Shown here: in pieces, positions 43,409 through 52,817 of the stretch | Layout: each line of letters starts with the position of its first letter | Position numbering within the stretch: the first letter of the stretch is position 1 | DNA from: Pseudomonas sp. 14P_8.1_Bac3 | Lineage (GTDB): Bacteria > Pseudomonadota > Gammaproteobacteria > Pseudomonadales > Pseudomonadaceae | DNA length: 64,000 bases | Direction of reading: 5' to 3' | Assembly: GCF_025466085.1 (NCBI RefSeq) | Contig: NZ_JANLOD010000050.1 | Span: 1-64,000, forward strand | Program-made: the position numbers and the translations under genes | The notes under the pieces: generated by a model | What the model was told of the DNA's origin: nothing | Seen by the model: only the letters and a program-made list of their open reading frames with translations | Databases searched by the model: none

Positions 43409-45826
43409 TCAGAACAACACCTTCGCCACATCCGCAAACCGCTTGGCGAAATGCACGGTGATGCCTTCTTTCAGATAATCCGGCAACTCGTCGAAGCTGC
43501 CACGGTTCGGCTCCGGCAGGATCAACTCGAAAATTTTCTGCCGCCGCGCCGCGATCACCTTCTCGCGCACCCCGCCAATCGGCAACACGTGCCCGGTCAG
43601 CGTCAGTTCGCCGGTCATGGCCACGCCTTTTTTCGGCGGCTGGTTGCGGGCCAGCGAGAGCAGGGCGCTGGCCATGGTCACGCCGGCGCTCGGGCCGTCT
43701 TTCGGGGTGGCGCCTTCCGGCACGTGCAGGTGGACGAAGGCCTCGTCGAAGAACTTCGGATCGCCGCCGAACGACTTCAGGTTCGAGCTGACGTAGCTGT
43801 AGGCGATTTCCGCCGACTCTTTCATCACGTCGCCCAGTTGCCCGGTGAGTTTGAAGCCGCGGTTGAGCGTGTGAATGCGCGTGGCTTCGATCGGCAAGGT
43901 AGCGCCGCCCATGCTGGTCCAGGCCAGGCCCGTGATCACGCCGGTGCCGGACAGCACTTGTTCGTTGCGGAACACCGGATGCCCCAGTGACGACTCGAGG
44001 TCTTTCGGCCCGAGCTTGATCACTGCTTTCGGCTCGTCGATCAATTTCACCACGGCTTTGCGCACCAGTTTGCCCAGTTGTTTTTCCAACTGACGCACGC
44101 CGGCTTCTCGGGCGTAACCGTCGATCAAGGCTTTCAAGGCGCTGTCGCTGATGCTCAGGCTGCCTTTGGACACGCCGGCCTTTTCCAGCTGCTTGGGCCA
44201 CAAGTGGCGCTTGGCGATGGCGATTTTTTCTTCGGTGATGTAACCCGACAGGCGAATGATTTCCATCCGGTCCAGCAATGGGCCGGGGATCGAGTCCAGG
44301 GTATTCGCGGTGCAGATGAACAGCACTTTCGACAGGTCCATTCGCAGGTCGAGGTAGTGGTCGAGGAATTCGACGTTCTGCTCTGGATCGAGGGTTTCCA
44401 GGAGCGCCGAGGCCGGATCGCCCTGATAGCTCTGGCCCATCTTGTCGATTTCGTCGAGCATGATCACCGGGTTCATCACTTCGACGTCTTTCAACGCTTG
44501 AACCAGTTTGCCCGGCTGCGCGCCGATATAAGTACGACGGTGCCCCTTGATCTCGGCCTCGTCGCGCATGCCGCCGAGGCTGAAGCGATAGAACGGCCGG
44601 CCGAGGGATTCGGCGATGGACTTGCCGACGCTGGTCTTGCCCACGCCCGGCGGACCGACCAACAGCACGATGGAGCCGCTGATCTCGCCTTTGTAGGCAC
44701 CGACCGCGAGGAATTCGAGGATGCGGTCCTTGATGTCATCGAGGCCGGCATGGTGTTTGTCCAGCACCTTGCGCGCATGCTTGAGGTCGAGTTTGTCCTC
44801 GCCGTACACGCCCCACGGCACCGAGGTCGCCCAGTCGAGGTAGTTGCGGGTGACCGCATATTCTGGCGATCCGGTTTCGAGGATCGACAGCTTGTTCATT
44901 TCTTCTTCGATGCGTTTTTGCGCCTGGGCCGACAGGACCTTGCCTTGCAGCCGCTGCTCGAACTGTTCGATGTCGGCGCTGCGGTCGTCCTTGGTCAACC
45001 CGAGTTCTTGCTGGATGACCTTGAGTTGTTCCTTGAGGAAGAACTCGCGCTGGTGCTCGCCGATCTTGCGGTTCACTTCAGCGGAAATTTCTTTTTGCAG
45101 ACGCGCGACTTCGACTTCCTTGCGCAGCATCGGCAGGACTTTTTCCATGCGCTTGAGCATCGGTACGCAGTCGAGCACTTCCTGCAGCTCGCTGCCAGTC
45201 GCCGAGGTGAGGGCGGCGGCGAAGTCGGTCAGCGGCGACGGGTCGTTGGGGCTGAAGCGGTTGAGGTAGTTCTTCAACTCTTCGCTGTACAGCGGGTTGA
45301 GGGGCAGCAGTTCCTTGATCGCATTGATCAGCGCCATGCCGTAGGCCTTGACCTCGTCGGTCGGCTCGGTCGGCTGGTGCGGGTATTCGACTTCCACCAG
45401 GTACGGTGGGCGATGGTGCTTGAGCCAGGTGCGAATACGCACGCGGGTCAGGCCCTGGGCGACGAATTGCAGCTTGCCGTTTTCGCGGCTGGCGTGATGC
45501 ACCTTGACCAGCGTGCCGTAGAGCGGCAGGGCCGAGGTGTCGAAATGACGCGGGTCTTCCTGGGGCGTGTCCATGTAGAACAGGGCCAGGGAGTGATGAT
45601 CGGATTTGCTCACCAGGTCCAGGGTTTCCGCCCAGGGCTCTTCATTGACGATGACCGGCAGCACCTGGGCCGGGAAGAACGGGCGGTTGTGGATCGGGAT
45701 GATGTAGACCTTGTCCGGCAGGTTCTGGCCAGGGAGGGCGAGGCCTCTGCCGGTGGAAGGGTGTTCGGCGTTCTCGGGGTCGGCGTATTCGCTCGGGTCT
45801 TCAGGAAATGCTTGCTGGTCGCTCAT
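43409..45826 (-). CDS. Second Lon-type ATP-dependent protease (AsrA-like)
   Basis: An 805-residue Lon protease with N-terminal substrate domain (IIPIHNRPFFPAQVLPVIVN), AAA domain with Walker A GPPGVGKTS and Walker B MLDEIDKM, and the serine-lysine protease domain with catalytic Ser in KDGPSAGVTMASALL and Lys in GGVREKVIAARR. The N terminus and gene neighbours match the second Lon of Pseudomonas (PA0779, AsrA, linked to aminoglycoside stress) rather than the main Lon beside clpX. ATG at 45826 (MSDQQAFPED) used. Confidence 0.92.
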   Translation of the reverse strand: MSDQQAFPEDPSEYADPENAEHPSTGRGLALPGQNLPDKVYIIPIHNRPFFPAQVLPVIVNEEPWAETLDLVSKSDHHSLALFYMDTPQEDPRHFDTSALPLYGTLVKVHHASRENGKLQFVAQGLTRVRIRTWLKHHRPPYLVEVEYPHQPTEPTDEVKAYGMALINAIKELLPLNPLYSEELKNYLNRFSPNDPSPLTDFAAALTSATGSELQEVLDCVPMLKRMEKVLPMLRKEVEVARLQKEISAEVNRKIGEHQREFFLKEQLKVIQQELGLTKDDRSADIEQFEQRLQGKVLSAQAQKRIEEEMNKLSILETGSPEYAVTRNYLDWATSVPWGVYGEDKLDLKHARKVLDKHHAGLDDIKDRILEFLAVGAYKGEISGSIVLLVGPPGVGKTSVGKSIAESLGRPFYRFSLGGMRDEAEIKGHRRTYIGAQPGKLVQALKDVEVMNPVIMLDEIDKMGQSYQGDPASALLETLDPEQNVEFLDHYLDLRMDLSKVLFICTANTLDSIPGPLLDRMEIIRLSGYITEEKIAIAKRHLWPKQLEKAGVSKGSLSISDSALKALIDGYAREAGVRQLEKQLGKLVRKAVVKLIDEPKAVIKLGPKDLESSLGHPVFRNEQVLSGTGVITGLAWTSMGGATLPIEATRIHTLNRGFKLTGQLGDVMKESAEIAYSYVSSNLKSFGGDPKFFDEAFVHLHVPEGATPKDGPSAGVTMASALLSLARNQPPKKGVAMTGELTLTGHVLPIGGVREKVIAARRQKIFELILPEPNRGSFDELPDYLKEGITVHFAKRFADVAKVLF

Positions 45827-45956
45827 GGGGCACCTGCGCAATGGGGTATGGGTCTTAGATGGGGCAGGTTGAGGGTGGTTTCAATGGCAGGGGATATTTC
45901 GGGGGGCGTGTTCAGGGTTTGGACAGGTCGCGACGGCTGCCATACGCGGTTCAACG

Positions 45957-46046
45957 GTGGGAGCGGGCTTGCTCGCGAAAGCGATTCCATATTCATCGGT
46001 GATGTTGCCTGACACACCGCATTCGCGAGCAAGCCCGCTCCCACAC
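45957..46046. repeat. REP inverted pair, GCGGGCTTGCTCGC variant
   Basis: Arms 45957-45979 and 46020-46046 with the same stem variant as the pair after tadA. Between the Lon-like gene and gcd. Confidence 0.9.
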
Positions 46047-46062
46047 TTGTTCGGTGGCGGCC

Positions 46063-46093
46063 AAAAAAAGGCGACTCCTTTGCGGGAGTCGCC
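46063..46093 (-). terminator. Terminator after gcd
   Basis: GGCGACTCC (46070-46078) pairs with GGAGTCGCC (46085-46093). On the minus strand the hairpin is followed by seven T, a textbook terminator for gcd. Confidence 0.9.
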
Positions 46094-46115
46094 CTGGTTT
46101 TATCGTTGCTAAACC

Positions 46116-48527
46116 TTACTCGGACAGTTTGTAAGCAATCACATAGTCACCCTGTTTGGTGCCCAGCGAACCGTGACCGCCGGCAACGACCAGCACGTAC
46201 TGCTTGCCGTCCTTGCCGGTGTAAGTCATCGGCGTGGTTTGCGCGCCGGCAGGCAGGCGGCCTTCCCACAGTTGCTTGCCATTTTTCACATCATAGGCGC
46301 GCAAGTACTGGTCGAGGGTGCCGCTGAGGAAACCGACGCCACCGGCGGTGGTGAAAGTGCCGCCCAGGCTCGGTACGCCCATGGTCAACGGGATTGGTAC
46401 CGGCGAGCTGTCGCGCACGGTGCCGTTCTTGTGCTTCCACAGGACTTTGGCGGTGGTCAGGTCGATCGCTGCCACATAACCCCAGGCTGGCGCTTGGCAC
46501 GGCAGGCCCATTGGCGACAGCAAGGCTTCGAGGATTACGCCGTACGGCGCGCCTTTGTTCGGCTGCACGCCTTCGGTTTCGCTCTTGCGCGGGCCTTGGG
46601 CGGCGATTTCCGCGGCCGGGATCAGTTTCGATTTGAACGCCATGTAGCTCGGGTTCACGAAAGCGATCTGACGCACCGGATCAACCGAGATACCCCCCCA
46701 GTCGAACACGCCGAAATTGCCTGGATAAACGATCGAACCCTGCAGCGACGGCGGGGTGAACGGGCCGTCATAACGCATGGATTTGAAGTCGATCCGGCAG
46801 ATCAGTTGGTCGAACGGCGTCACGCCCCACATGTCGCGCTCTTGCAGCGGTGGCGGCATCAGGTTGAGGTCGGACTTCGGTTGGGTCGGCGAGGTGTGAT
46901 CACCGGCGACAGCGCCTTGTGGCACCGGCACTTCGTTGATCGGCACGATCGCTTTGCCGGTGCTGCGGTCCAGCACGTAGATGCTGCCCTGCTTGGTGGA
47001 TGCGAGTACCGCCGGCTTCACGCCGTCAGCGGTTTTCAGGTCCATCAGGGTGGGCTGGCCACCGACGTCCATGTCCCACAGGTCATGGTGGGTGAACTGG
47101 AAGTGCCATTTCACCTGGCCGGTCGCGATGTCGAGGGCGGTCAGGCCCGCCGCGTGCAGTTCCGACTCAGGGGTACGTGCGCCACCGAACTGGTCCGGGG
47201 TCTGGTTGCCCATCGGCAGGTAGAGCATGCCGAGTTTTTCATCGACGGCGAACATGGACCACATGTTCGGCGAGTTGCGGGTATAGACCTTGCCTTCAGC
47301 AATGGGCGTGGTGTCGTTCGGGTTGCCGCTGTCCCAGTTCCACACCAGTTTGCCGGTGTGCACGTCGAACGCGCGGATCACGCCGCTCGGTTCGTCGGTG
47401 GAGACGTTGTCGGTGACGTGGCCGCCAATCACAACCAGGTCTTTGGTGACGGCTGGCGGCGAGGTGGAATAGTAGCCGCCGGCATTGAAGCCACCGATGT
47501 TGGCGCTCAGGTCGATCTGGCCTTTGTTGCCGAAGTCTTCGCACATCTTGCCGGTGTCGGCGTCGAGGGCGATCAGACGGGTGTCGGCGGTCGGCAGGAA
47601 GATCCGGCGCGGGCAGACACTGCCGGCCGGCGCGGGGCTGGCGGCGCCTGTCGGGCTCTGCTCGGAGGCATACACGGCGTCATCGTGATACGACACGCCA
47701 CGGCAGGTCATGTGCGCCCAACCCTTGAAGTTAGCCGCGTTCTGCGTCGAGAGCTTAGGATTGAAACGCCAGATTTCCTTGCCGGTGTCCGGATCCAGTG
47801 CGATCACCTGGCTGTGCGGCGTGCACACGTAGAGCATGCCGTTGACTTTCAGCGGGGTGTTTTCGGCGGTGGTTTCGCCCGGATCGTTCGGGCCGGGGAT
47901 GTCGCCGGTGCGATAGGTCCAGGCCGGAACCAGCTTGCTCACGTTCTGCGGGGTGATCTGCGCCAGAGGCGAGTAACGGTCACCGTGGGCGCTGCGGCCG
48001 TAGGAATTCCAGTCACCGTCAGGCATCGCCGGCGCCGTGTTGGTCATCCCCGGCACGCTGTCGCGGTCCAGTTGGCCCTTGATTTCACCGGGGTTGGTGA
48101 ACTGGCTTGCCAGTGCCGCCACGCCCGCCAGCACCACGGCCACGCTCAGCGCGCCGGTGCCCTTCGGTGCGGCGCCTTCGCGCAGCAGTGGACGACGGAA
48201 CCAGGGCAGCAGCATGACGATGCCCAGTGCAAACAGCAGCGCCAGACGCGGCACCAGTTGCCACCAGTCGAGGCCGACTTCCCACAATGCCCAGACGGTG
48301 CTGGCGAACAGCACCAGTGCATAAAGTCCCAGCGCAGCACGGCGCGCCAGCATCAGCAGCACGCCGGTGACCACCAGGCCGATGCCGGCCAGCAGGTAAT
48401 ACAGTGAGCCGCCGAGCATGCTCAGCTTGATCCCCCCGGCCAGCAAGGCCAGACCCATTAGCAGAAGCAGAATGCCGAGCAGGGTCGGCAATAGACGGCT
48501 TCGACTCAAAGCACCATCAGTGCTCAT
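46116..48527 (-). CDS. gcd: Membrane-bound PQQ-dependent glucose dehydrogenase
   Basis: Gcd oxidises glucose to gluconolactone in the periplasm and passes electrons to ubiquinone. The 803-residue protein has five N-terminal membrane segments (to about residue 145), then an eight-bladed PQQ propeller with W-motif repeats such as LDPDTGKEIWRF and LDADTGKMCEDFG and the segment WNWDSGNPNDTTP. Length is as in E. coli and P. putida Gcd. Downstream of oprB on the same strand, so uptake and oxidation of glucose are linked. PQQ synthesis genes are not in the window. Confidence 0.96.
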   Translation of the reverse strand: MSTDGALSRSRLLPTLLGILLLLMGLALLAGGIKLSMLGGSLYYLLAGIGLVVTGVLLMLARRAALGLYALVLFASTVWALWEVGLDWWQLVPRLALLFALGIVMLLPWFRRPLLREGAAPKGTGALSVAVVLAGVAALASQFTNPGEIKGQLDRDSVPGMTNTAPAMPDGDWNSYGRSAHGDRYSPLAQITPQNVSKLVPAWTYRTGDIPGPNDPGETTAENTPLKVNGMLYVCTPHSQVIALDPDTGKEIWRFNPKLSTQNAANFKGWAHMTCRGVSYHDDAVYASEQSPTGAASPAPAGSVCPRRIFLPTADTRLIALDADTGKMCEDFGNKGQIDLSANIGGFNAGGYYSTSPPAVTKDLVVIGGHVTDNVSTDEPSGVIRAFDVHTGKLVWNWDSGNPNDTTPIAEGKVYTRNSPNMWSMFAVDEKLGMLYLPMGNQTPDQFGGARTPESELHAAGLTALDIATGQVKWHFQFTHHDLWDMDVGGQPTLMDLKTADGVKPAVLASTKQGSIYVLDRSTGKAIVPINEVPVPQGAVAGDHTSPTQPKSDLNLMPPPLQERDMWGVTPFDQLICRIDFKSMRYDGPFTPPSLQGSIVYPGNFGVFDWGGISVDPVRQIAFVNPSYMAFKSKLIPAAEIAAQGPRKSETEGVQPNKGAPYGVILEALLSPMGLPCQAPAWGYVAAIDLTTAKVLWKHKNGTVRDSSPVPIPLTMGVPSLGGTFTTAGGVGFLSGTLDQYLRAYDVKNGKQLWEGRLPAGAQTTPMTYTGKDGKQYVLVVAGGHGSLGTKQGDYVIAYKLSE

Positions 48528-48653
48528 AGTGTGGTTCTCCGTGACGTTTCAAATTGTTTCGCGCAAGTTCACTGTAGATGACGATCCGGCGCGGGCATGG
48601 TTCAGTTAAAGATAAAGGGCCGCTGTCACTGCCCTTGTGGGAGCTGGTGCTGA

Positions 48654-50036
48654 TTAGAAGGAAGATTGGATCTTGATCCCGCCGATCAGCGCATCATCGA
48701 CCCGGTCCACGCCACCGGGGTGGCGGATGTATTGCAGGTTCGGGCGCACGGTCAGCCAGTTCGTGACGTGCACGCCGTAATAGAGTTCGGCGCTGTACTC
48801 GGTGTCTTGCGGCGGCAGGTAGGACGGGTCGTCGAAGTCGTAGACCGCACGGGCCTGGTTGCTCGCCTCGGCATTCTTGCGATAGGCCGGGTTGACGTGG
48901 ACGCGGGCCATGGCGAAGCCGATGTCGTCTTTGGCGCGAGCATCGAACAAGCCTTTGTAGACGACGCCCGCCTGGACGTAGTTGTCGATGGCGTTGGTCT
49001 TCTTGTCGTGCATCGTGCCGTTGGCGAACACGCTCAAACCGCGGGAGTGGTCGCTGGCGCGGCTGGTCAGTTGTTGCTGCGCACCCAGCCACATACCGTG
49101 CTTGCTCGACGCGCTGCGATAAGCCTCGCCGCTCAGGGCTGCCGGTTGGCCGTTGCGGTCCTTGTAGGCGTCGGTCGCATTGGCATTGCTGTAGTAATAG
49201 CCGGCGCGGTATTCGCCCGGCAGGCCGTCGAGCTTCGGCGCCCAGACCAGCTCTACCGGCAAGACCGCGCCCTGGGTGCCGCTGCCGCTGAGTTTGAAAC
49301 CGTTGCCGCGATCCAGGTTCGACGGGTTCTGCTCGTACGCGCCGATTTGCGCGTACAGCTCCGGCGTCAGGTGATATTTGACCCGCATCGCCCACTGGCT
49401 GACCGGCCAGTTGTACCAGATGCCGCCCACCCAGTTGCCGACCTGAGAACCGCAGAACGCCAGGTTCTGGAAATCGCAGGGGAAGCTGTTGAAGTCTTCG
49501 CCTTCACCAAAACGGCCGACCTTGATATCGAGCTTGCGGTCGAAGAATGCCTGCTGATACCACATCTGCGTCAGGCGCCAGGTTTGCCCGCGACCCCAGA
49601 CTTCCTGGGCGGAGGTGAAGCCGCCCACCCGCGGATCGTTGATCCGGTCATTGCTGATGTTGTTGCCGCTGCGTTCGGTGACGGTCAGCTGAAATTCCGC
49701 GCCGTCCCAACCGAGGATCTTCTGCAAGTCGAGGTGAGTGCCGAGGCCGAACTGATCGCTGTAGCGAGCGGTACGGTCATGGTCAGAGCCGCCGTGCAGA
49801 TTGCTGCCCATTTCGCCGGTGTAATCGACTTTGAAGTCGTAGCCCTTTTCCGAAAGTTCGCTGCGTGTGCCGTTCCAGTCGCCGAGCATCCACGGTGATT
49901 CGCTGTCGAAGGCCGGTGCGGCCTGAACGCAGGTGGCGAGGCCGAGTGCGGTGAATCCGCCGATCAGGTTCAGGGAGTTTCGGGAGGAAACGGCTGCGCA
50001 GACAGCGCTGTCTCGCAATGATTGAAAGTAAGGCAT
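48654..50036 (-). CDS. oprB: Carbohydrate-selective porin OprB
   Basis: A 460-residue outer-membrane porin that lets glucose and other sugars enter the periplasm. After a signal peptide (ending TCVQAAPAFDS) it has the OprB opening PWMLGDWNGTRSELSEKGYDF and many amphipathic beta strands; it ends with phenylalanine (KIQSSF), the outer-membrane insertion signal. It lies upstream of gcd, separated by 126 bases. The start at 50036 has no strong ribosome site, and an internal start cannot be excluded. Confidence 0.94.
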   Translation of the reverse strand: MPYFQSLRDSAVCAAVSSRNSLNLIGGFTALGLATCVQAAPAFDSESPWMLGDWNGTRSELSEKGYDFKVDYTGEMGSNLHGGSDHDRTARYSDQFGLGTHLDLQKILGWDGAEFQLTVTERSGNNISNDRINDPRVGGFTSAQEVWGRGQTWRLTQMWYQQAFFDRKLDIKVGRFGEGEDFNSFPCDFQNLAFCGSQVGNWVGGIWYNWPVSQWAMRVKYHLTPELYAQIGAYEQNPSNLDRGNGFKLSGSGTQGAVLPVELVWAPKLDGLPGEYRAGYYYSNANATDAYKDRNGQPAALSGEAYRSASSKHGMWLGAQQQLTSRASDHSRGLSVFANGTMHDKKTNAIDNYVQAGVVYKGLFDARAKDDIGFAMARVHVNPAYRKNAEASNQARAVYDFDDPSYLPPQDTEYSAELYYGVHVTNWLTVRPNLQYIRHPGGVDRVDDALIGGIKIQSSF

Positions 50037-50439
50037 GGGGAAAATTCTTGGTCTTTTCTGGGGGATGAACTGCAGGCAGGAGCAAAGCAGGTTGCAGAAG
50101 CGTTTCAGCGGGTCGGGCGCAAGGATAATGTTCTGTTACAAATAGAGAAAGCGCTTTTCCCGACATGAATTCTTTCGAATTCGGTAACAGTGTGGGGGTA
50201 GATCTCCCGTCCGCCGCCTCTCCCTGTAGGCGCTGGCTTGCCAGCGATGGCGGTCTGAAAATCAATGCAAGGCTCGATGGCCTCATCGCAGGCAAGCCAG
50301 CTCCTACGGTGGATCGTGTGCAGATGATCCGCTCCGTTTGGCCTACATTTGACTGATAGCACACAGTGCCCCTTTCACCGGAACACACCCTCGGCTAAGG
50401 TGCGCGGCTTCCCACTCAATCACCGCTCGAAGGCCCGGC
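50037..50439. other. Intergenic region upstream of oprB
   Basis: About 400 bases hold the oprB upstream region (minus strand), a REP pair at 50224-50307 and the upstream region of the VF530 gene. I looked for a HexR or GltR-type operator and saw only an imperfect TTGT-N6-ACAT at about 50130-50143, too weak to call. Confidence 0.5.
50224..50307. repeat. REP inverted pair, GCTGGCTTGCCAGC variant
   Basis: Left arm 50224-50250 has the full GCTGGCTTGCCAGC palindrome, right arm 50284-50307 has GCAGGCAAGCCAGC with one change. Upstream of oprB. Confidence 0.85.
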
Positions 50440-50670
50440 ATGACCGAACAGAACAACAACCCGCTGCACGGCGTGACGCTGGAGCAAATCCTTAATGCGC
50501 TGATTGAACATTACGAGTGGTCGGGGCTGGCCGAGCGCATCGACATCCGGTGTTTCAAGAGTGACCCGAGCATCAAGTCGAGCCTGACCTTCCTGCGCAA
50601 AACCCCGTGGGCGCGGGAGAAAGTCGAACGCCTGTACGTGAAATTGATGCGGACCAAGCGGCCGCTCTGA
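50440..50670 (+). CDS. VF530-family (DUF2132) small protein
   Basis: A 76-residue protein of the VF530 family, small helical proteins of known fold with suggested DNA binding. Family features are PLHGVTLEQILNALIEHYEW and IRCFKSDPSIKSSLTFLRKT, followed by PWAREKVERLYV. It precedes the Pr6Pr membrane protein gene by two bases, so they are co-transcribed. Function unknown. Confidence 0.9.
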   Translation: MTEQNNNPLHGVTLEQILNALIEHYEWSGLAERIDIRCFKSDPSIKSSLTFLRKTPWAREKVERLYVKLMRTKRPL

Positions 50671-50672
50671 AC

Positions 50673-51326
50673 ATGCGCCTCCGGCCGGCCGTGGGCCGTG
50701 GTTTCGTGGCCGTCGCCGCCTTCCTCGGCTGGGCGGGACTGAGCATTCAGCTGTACCTGATTTTCTATTCACGCTGGACGCTGGCAGCCAGTTTGCTGGG
50801 CGGGCTGCTGAGTTTTTTCAGCTACTTCACCGTGTTGACCAATACCCTGGTCGCGACCGTATTGACCTGCGAACTGACCTCCCGCGAATCTGCCGCACGC
50901 CGCTGGTTTTTACAGCCATGGGTCAGCAGCGGGATCGCCGTGAGCATCGCCGTGGTCGCCCTGGCGTACAACATTTTGCTGCGCCATTTGTGGCACCCCG
51001 AAGGGTGGCAGTGGCTGGCCGATGAGTTGATGCACGACGTCATGCCTCTGCTGTTTCTGGCTTGGTGGTGGCTGGCCGTGCCCAAAGGCACCTTGCGTTT
51101 GCGGCACCTGGCGCGGTGGCTGGTTTACCCACTCGTGTACTTCGCTTATGCGCTGCTGCGCGGGCATTTGCTGGCGGTTTATCCCTATCCGTTCATTGAT
51201 GTGGATAAGTTGGGTTATCCACAGGTGTTTGTGAATGCGGGAGGGTTGTTGGCGGGGTTTGTTGTGATTGCTTTGCTGGTGATCGGGATTGATCGGTGGC
51301 GCGGCAGATCGACGAAACTTCAGTGA
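50673..51326 (+). CDS. Pr6Pr-family membrane protein
   Basis: A 217-residue protein with six membrane segments; the family name refers to six predicted segments in a prokaryotic protein set. Visible features are FLGWAGLSIQLYLIFYS, FFSYFTVLTNTLVATVL, LWHPEGWQWLADELMHDVMP and WLVYPLVYFAYALLRG. The ATG at 50673 is used, since the frame upstream overlaps the VF530 gene. No function is known to me; the pairing with VF530 here is co-directional and tight. Confidence 0.85.
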   Translation: MRLRPAVGRGFVAVAAFLGWAGLSIQLYLIFYSRWTLAASLLGGLLSFFSYFTVLTNTLVATVLTCELTSRESAARRWFLQPWVSSGIAVSIAVVALAYNILLRHLWHPEGWQWLADELMHDVMPLLFLAWWWLAVPKGTLRLRHLARWLVYPLVYFAYALLRGHLLAVYPYPFIDVDKLGYPQVFVNAGGLLAGFVVIALLVIGIDRWRGRSTKLQ

Positions 51327-51338
51327 TGCTCTAAACGC

Positions 51339-51416
51339 TTTCGCGAGCAAGCCCGCTCCCACAGGGATTTGTGATGGACACAGATCCAATGTGGGAGCGG
51401 GCTTGCTCGCGAAGAG
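51339..51416. repeat. REP inverted pair, GCGGGCTTGCTCGC variant
   Basis: Arms 51339-51364 and 51391-51416, with inner spacer ATTTGTGATGGACACAGATC that is nearly the same as in the pair at 43305-43383. Between convergent genes. Confidence 0.9.
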
Positions 51417-51428
51417 GCCCGAAGGTTG

Positions 51429-52214
51429 TCACTCCTCGTCGCTATCACCCAACTTCCAATAGCCGGCGGCTTTCACAAACTGCTCATTCAACCCATGCTC
51501 ATCCAGCAGCACCCGGCGAATCTGCCGTGAGACCTTGCTCTCGGTGGCGACCCAGGCATACAGATTGCCGCTCGGCACTTGCAGCTGTTTCACAGTGGCC
51601 AGCAGGTTGTTCCTGCCACCCTCGCGCAATACCCAGATCACATTGATCTGCGCCGGGCTGTCCAGCTTCTGCTGTTCGGCACCGTTCTCCACTTCAACGA
51701 CCACCAACGCCCGGCGATTCGCCGCCAGGCCCTCCAGGCGTCGGGCGATGGCGGGCAGGGCAGTTTCGTCGCCGATCAGCAAATAGCTGTCGAAGATGTC
51801 CGGCACGATCATCGAGCCCCGTGGCCCTCCGATGTGCAGAAATTGACCTGGCTTGGCCTGCTCGGCCCAGGTCGATGCGGGGCCATCGCCGTGCAGCACG
51901 AAGTCGATGTCCAGTTCCAGCGTGTCCAAATCGTAGCGGCGTGGTGTGTAGTCGCGCATCGCCGGCATCGGGCCGTTGTCCTTGCCGGCACCCAGCACCA
52001 GCGTTTCCAGCGCCGCCTGTTCCGCGGCGTTTTGCGGAAACAGCAGCTTGACGTGGTCGTCGCTACCGAGGCTGACGAAACCGGCCAGCTCCGGGCCGCC
52101 CAGGGTGATGCGGCGCATGCGCGGCGTCAGGTCTACCACGCGCAGGACCTCCAGGCGACGGCGTTTGATTTCGTGCATGACGCGGTGAATGGTTTGCTCG
52201 AGCACTTCAGTCAT
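51429..52214 (-). CDS. Siderophore-interacting protein / ferric-chelate reductase (YqjH-like)
   Basis: A 261-residue flavoprotein of the ViuB/YqjH family that reduces ferric siderophores with NAD(P)H. The FAD-binding motif is seen as MRDYTPRRYDLDTLELDIDF, and the NADH domain contains DSYLLIGDETALPAIARRLE and a C-terminal YWKLGDSDEE. It overlaps the end of the PadR regulator gene by four bases. In E. coli the same pair, yqjH and yqjI, responds to nickel and iron, so this operon probably links iron release to metal stress. Confidence 0.92.
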   Translation of the reverse strand: MTEVLEQTIHRVMHEIKRRRLEVLRVVDLTPRMRRITLGGPELAGFVSLGSDDHVKLLFPQNAAEQAALETLVLGAGKDNGPMPAMRDYTPRRYDLDTLELDIDFVLHGDGPASTWAEQAKPGQFLHIGGPRGSMIVPDIFDSYLLIGDETALPAIARRLEGLAANRRALVVVEVENGAEQQKLDSPAQINVIWVLREGGRNNLLATVKQLQVPSGNLYAWVATESKVSRQIRRVLLDEHGLNEQFVKAAGYWKLGDSDEE

Positions 52215-52786
52215 TCGGTTTTCTCCGTTGCGGTCGCCACGGCAGGGCCGTCGACGATGGCTTTGGCGGTGTCATTGAGCAGCGCGGCGACCCGCAGGAT
52301 TTCTTCGGGGCTCCAGCGTCCGTGATGCAGTTGCAACGCATGGCGCAGGTTATGCACAGCCTCGTGGATCTCGGCCGGCCGGTCATGCCCGCGTAACGAA
52401 CGCTTGCTGACGTCGATGCGCATGCGCACGCCGTCCAGGGCAATCGCTTGCTCGCTTAAAGACAGACGTCCGGCGTCGGTCACGCTGTAGCGTTTTTTTC
52501 CGCCTTCGGCGTCGCCCAGGATCATTTCGCTTTCTTCCAGAAACGTCAGGGTCGGGTAGATCACCCCGGGGCTGGGGCTGTAGGCGCCGTCGAACATGCC
52601 TTCGATCTGGCGGATCAGGTCGTAGCCGTGGCAGGGCTGTTCGGCGATCAACGCCAGCAACAACAATTTCAAGTCACCCGGAGCAAACACCCGTGGGCCG
52701 CGACCGCCGCGTTCACGGCCGGGACGTTTTTCGAAGCCGTCGCGACCGTCGCCGTGTTCGCGGTGCGGGGAATGATGGTCTCTCAT
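52211..52786 (-). CDS. PadR-family regulator with His-rich N terminus (YqjI-like)
   Basis: A 191-residue PadR winged-helix repressor. Core: DLKLLLLALIAEQPCHGYDL, SPSPGVIYPTLTFLEE and GGKKRYSVTDAGR, then a C-terminal helical dimer region. The N-terminal tail MRDHHSPHREHGDGRDG is rich in His and charged residues, like the metal-binding tail of E. coli YqjI, although without its cysteines. It is first in the operon with the ferric reductase gene, and a perfect 18-base palindrome lies 32 bases before its start, so autorepression relieved by metal is likely. Confidence 0.9.
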   Translation of the reverse strand: MRDHHSPHREHGDGRDGFEKRPGRERGGRGPRVFAPGDLKLLLLALIAEQPCHGYDLIRQIEGMFDGAYSPSPGVIYPTLTFLEESEMILGDAEGGKKRYSVTDAGRLSLSEQAIALDGVRMRIDVSKRSLRGHDRPAEIHEAVHNLRHALQLHHGRWSPEEILRVAALLNDTAKAIVDGPAVATATEKTE

Positions 52787-52817
52787 TGTTCCTTCTCTCT
52801 GTCGTGTTTAGATACAA

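Noticed and set aside
46173..48407. 744-codon open frame on the plus strand
   Set aside because: Exact antisense of gcd with His/Arg/Val-rich composition and no family motif.
50125..50145. HexR-type operator upstream of oprB
   Set aside because: Only TTGT-N6-ACAT is present; spacing and right half do not fit the known TTGT-N7/8-ACAA pattern.
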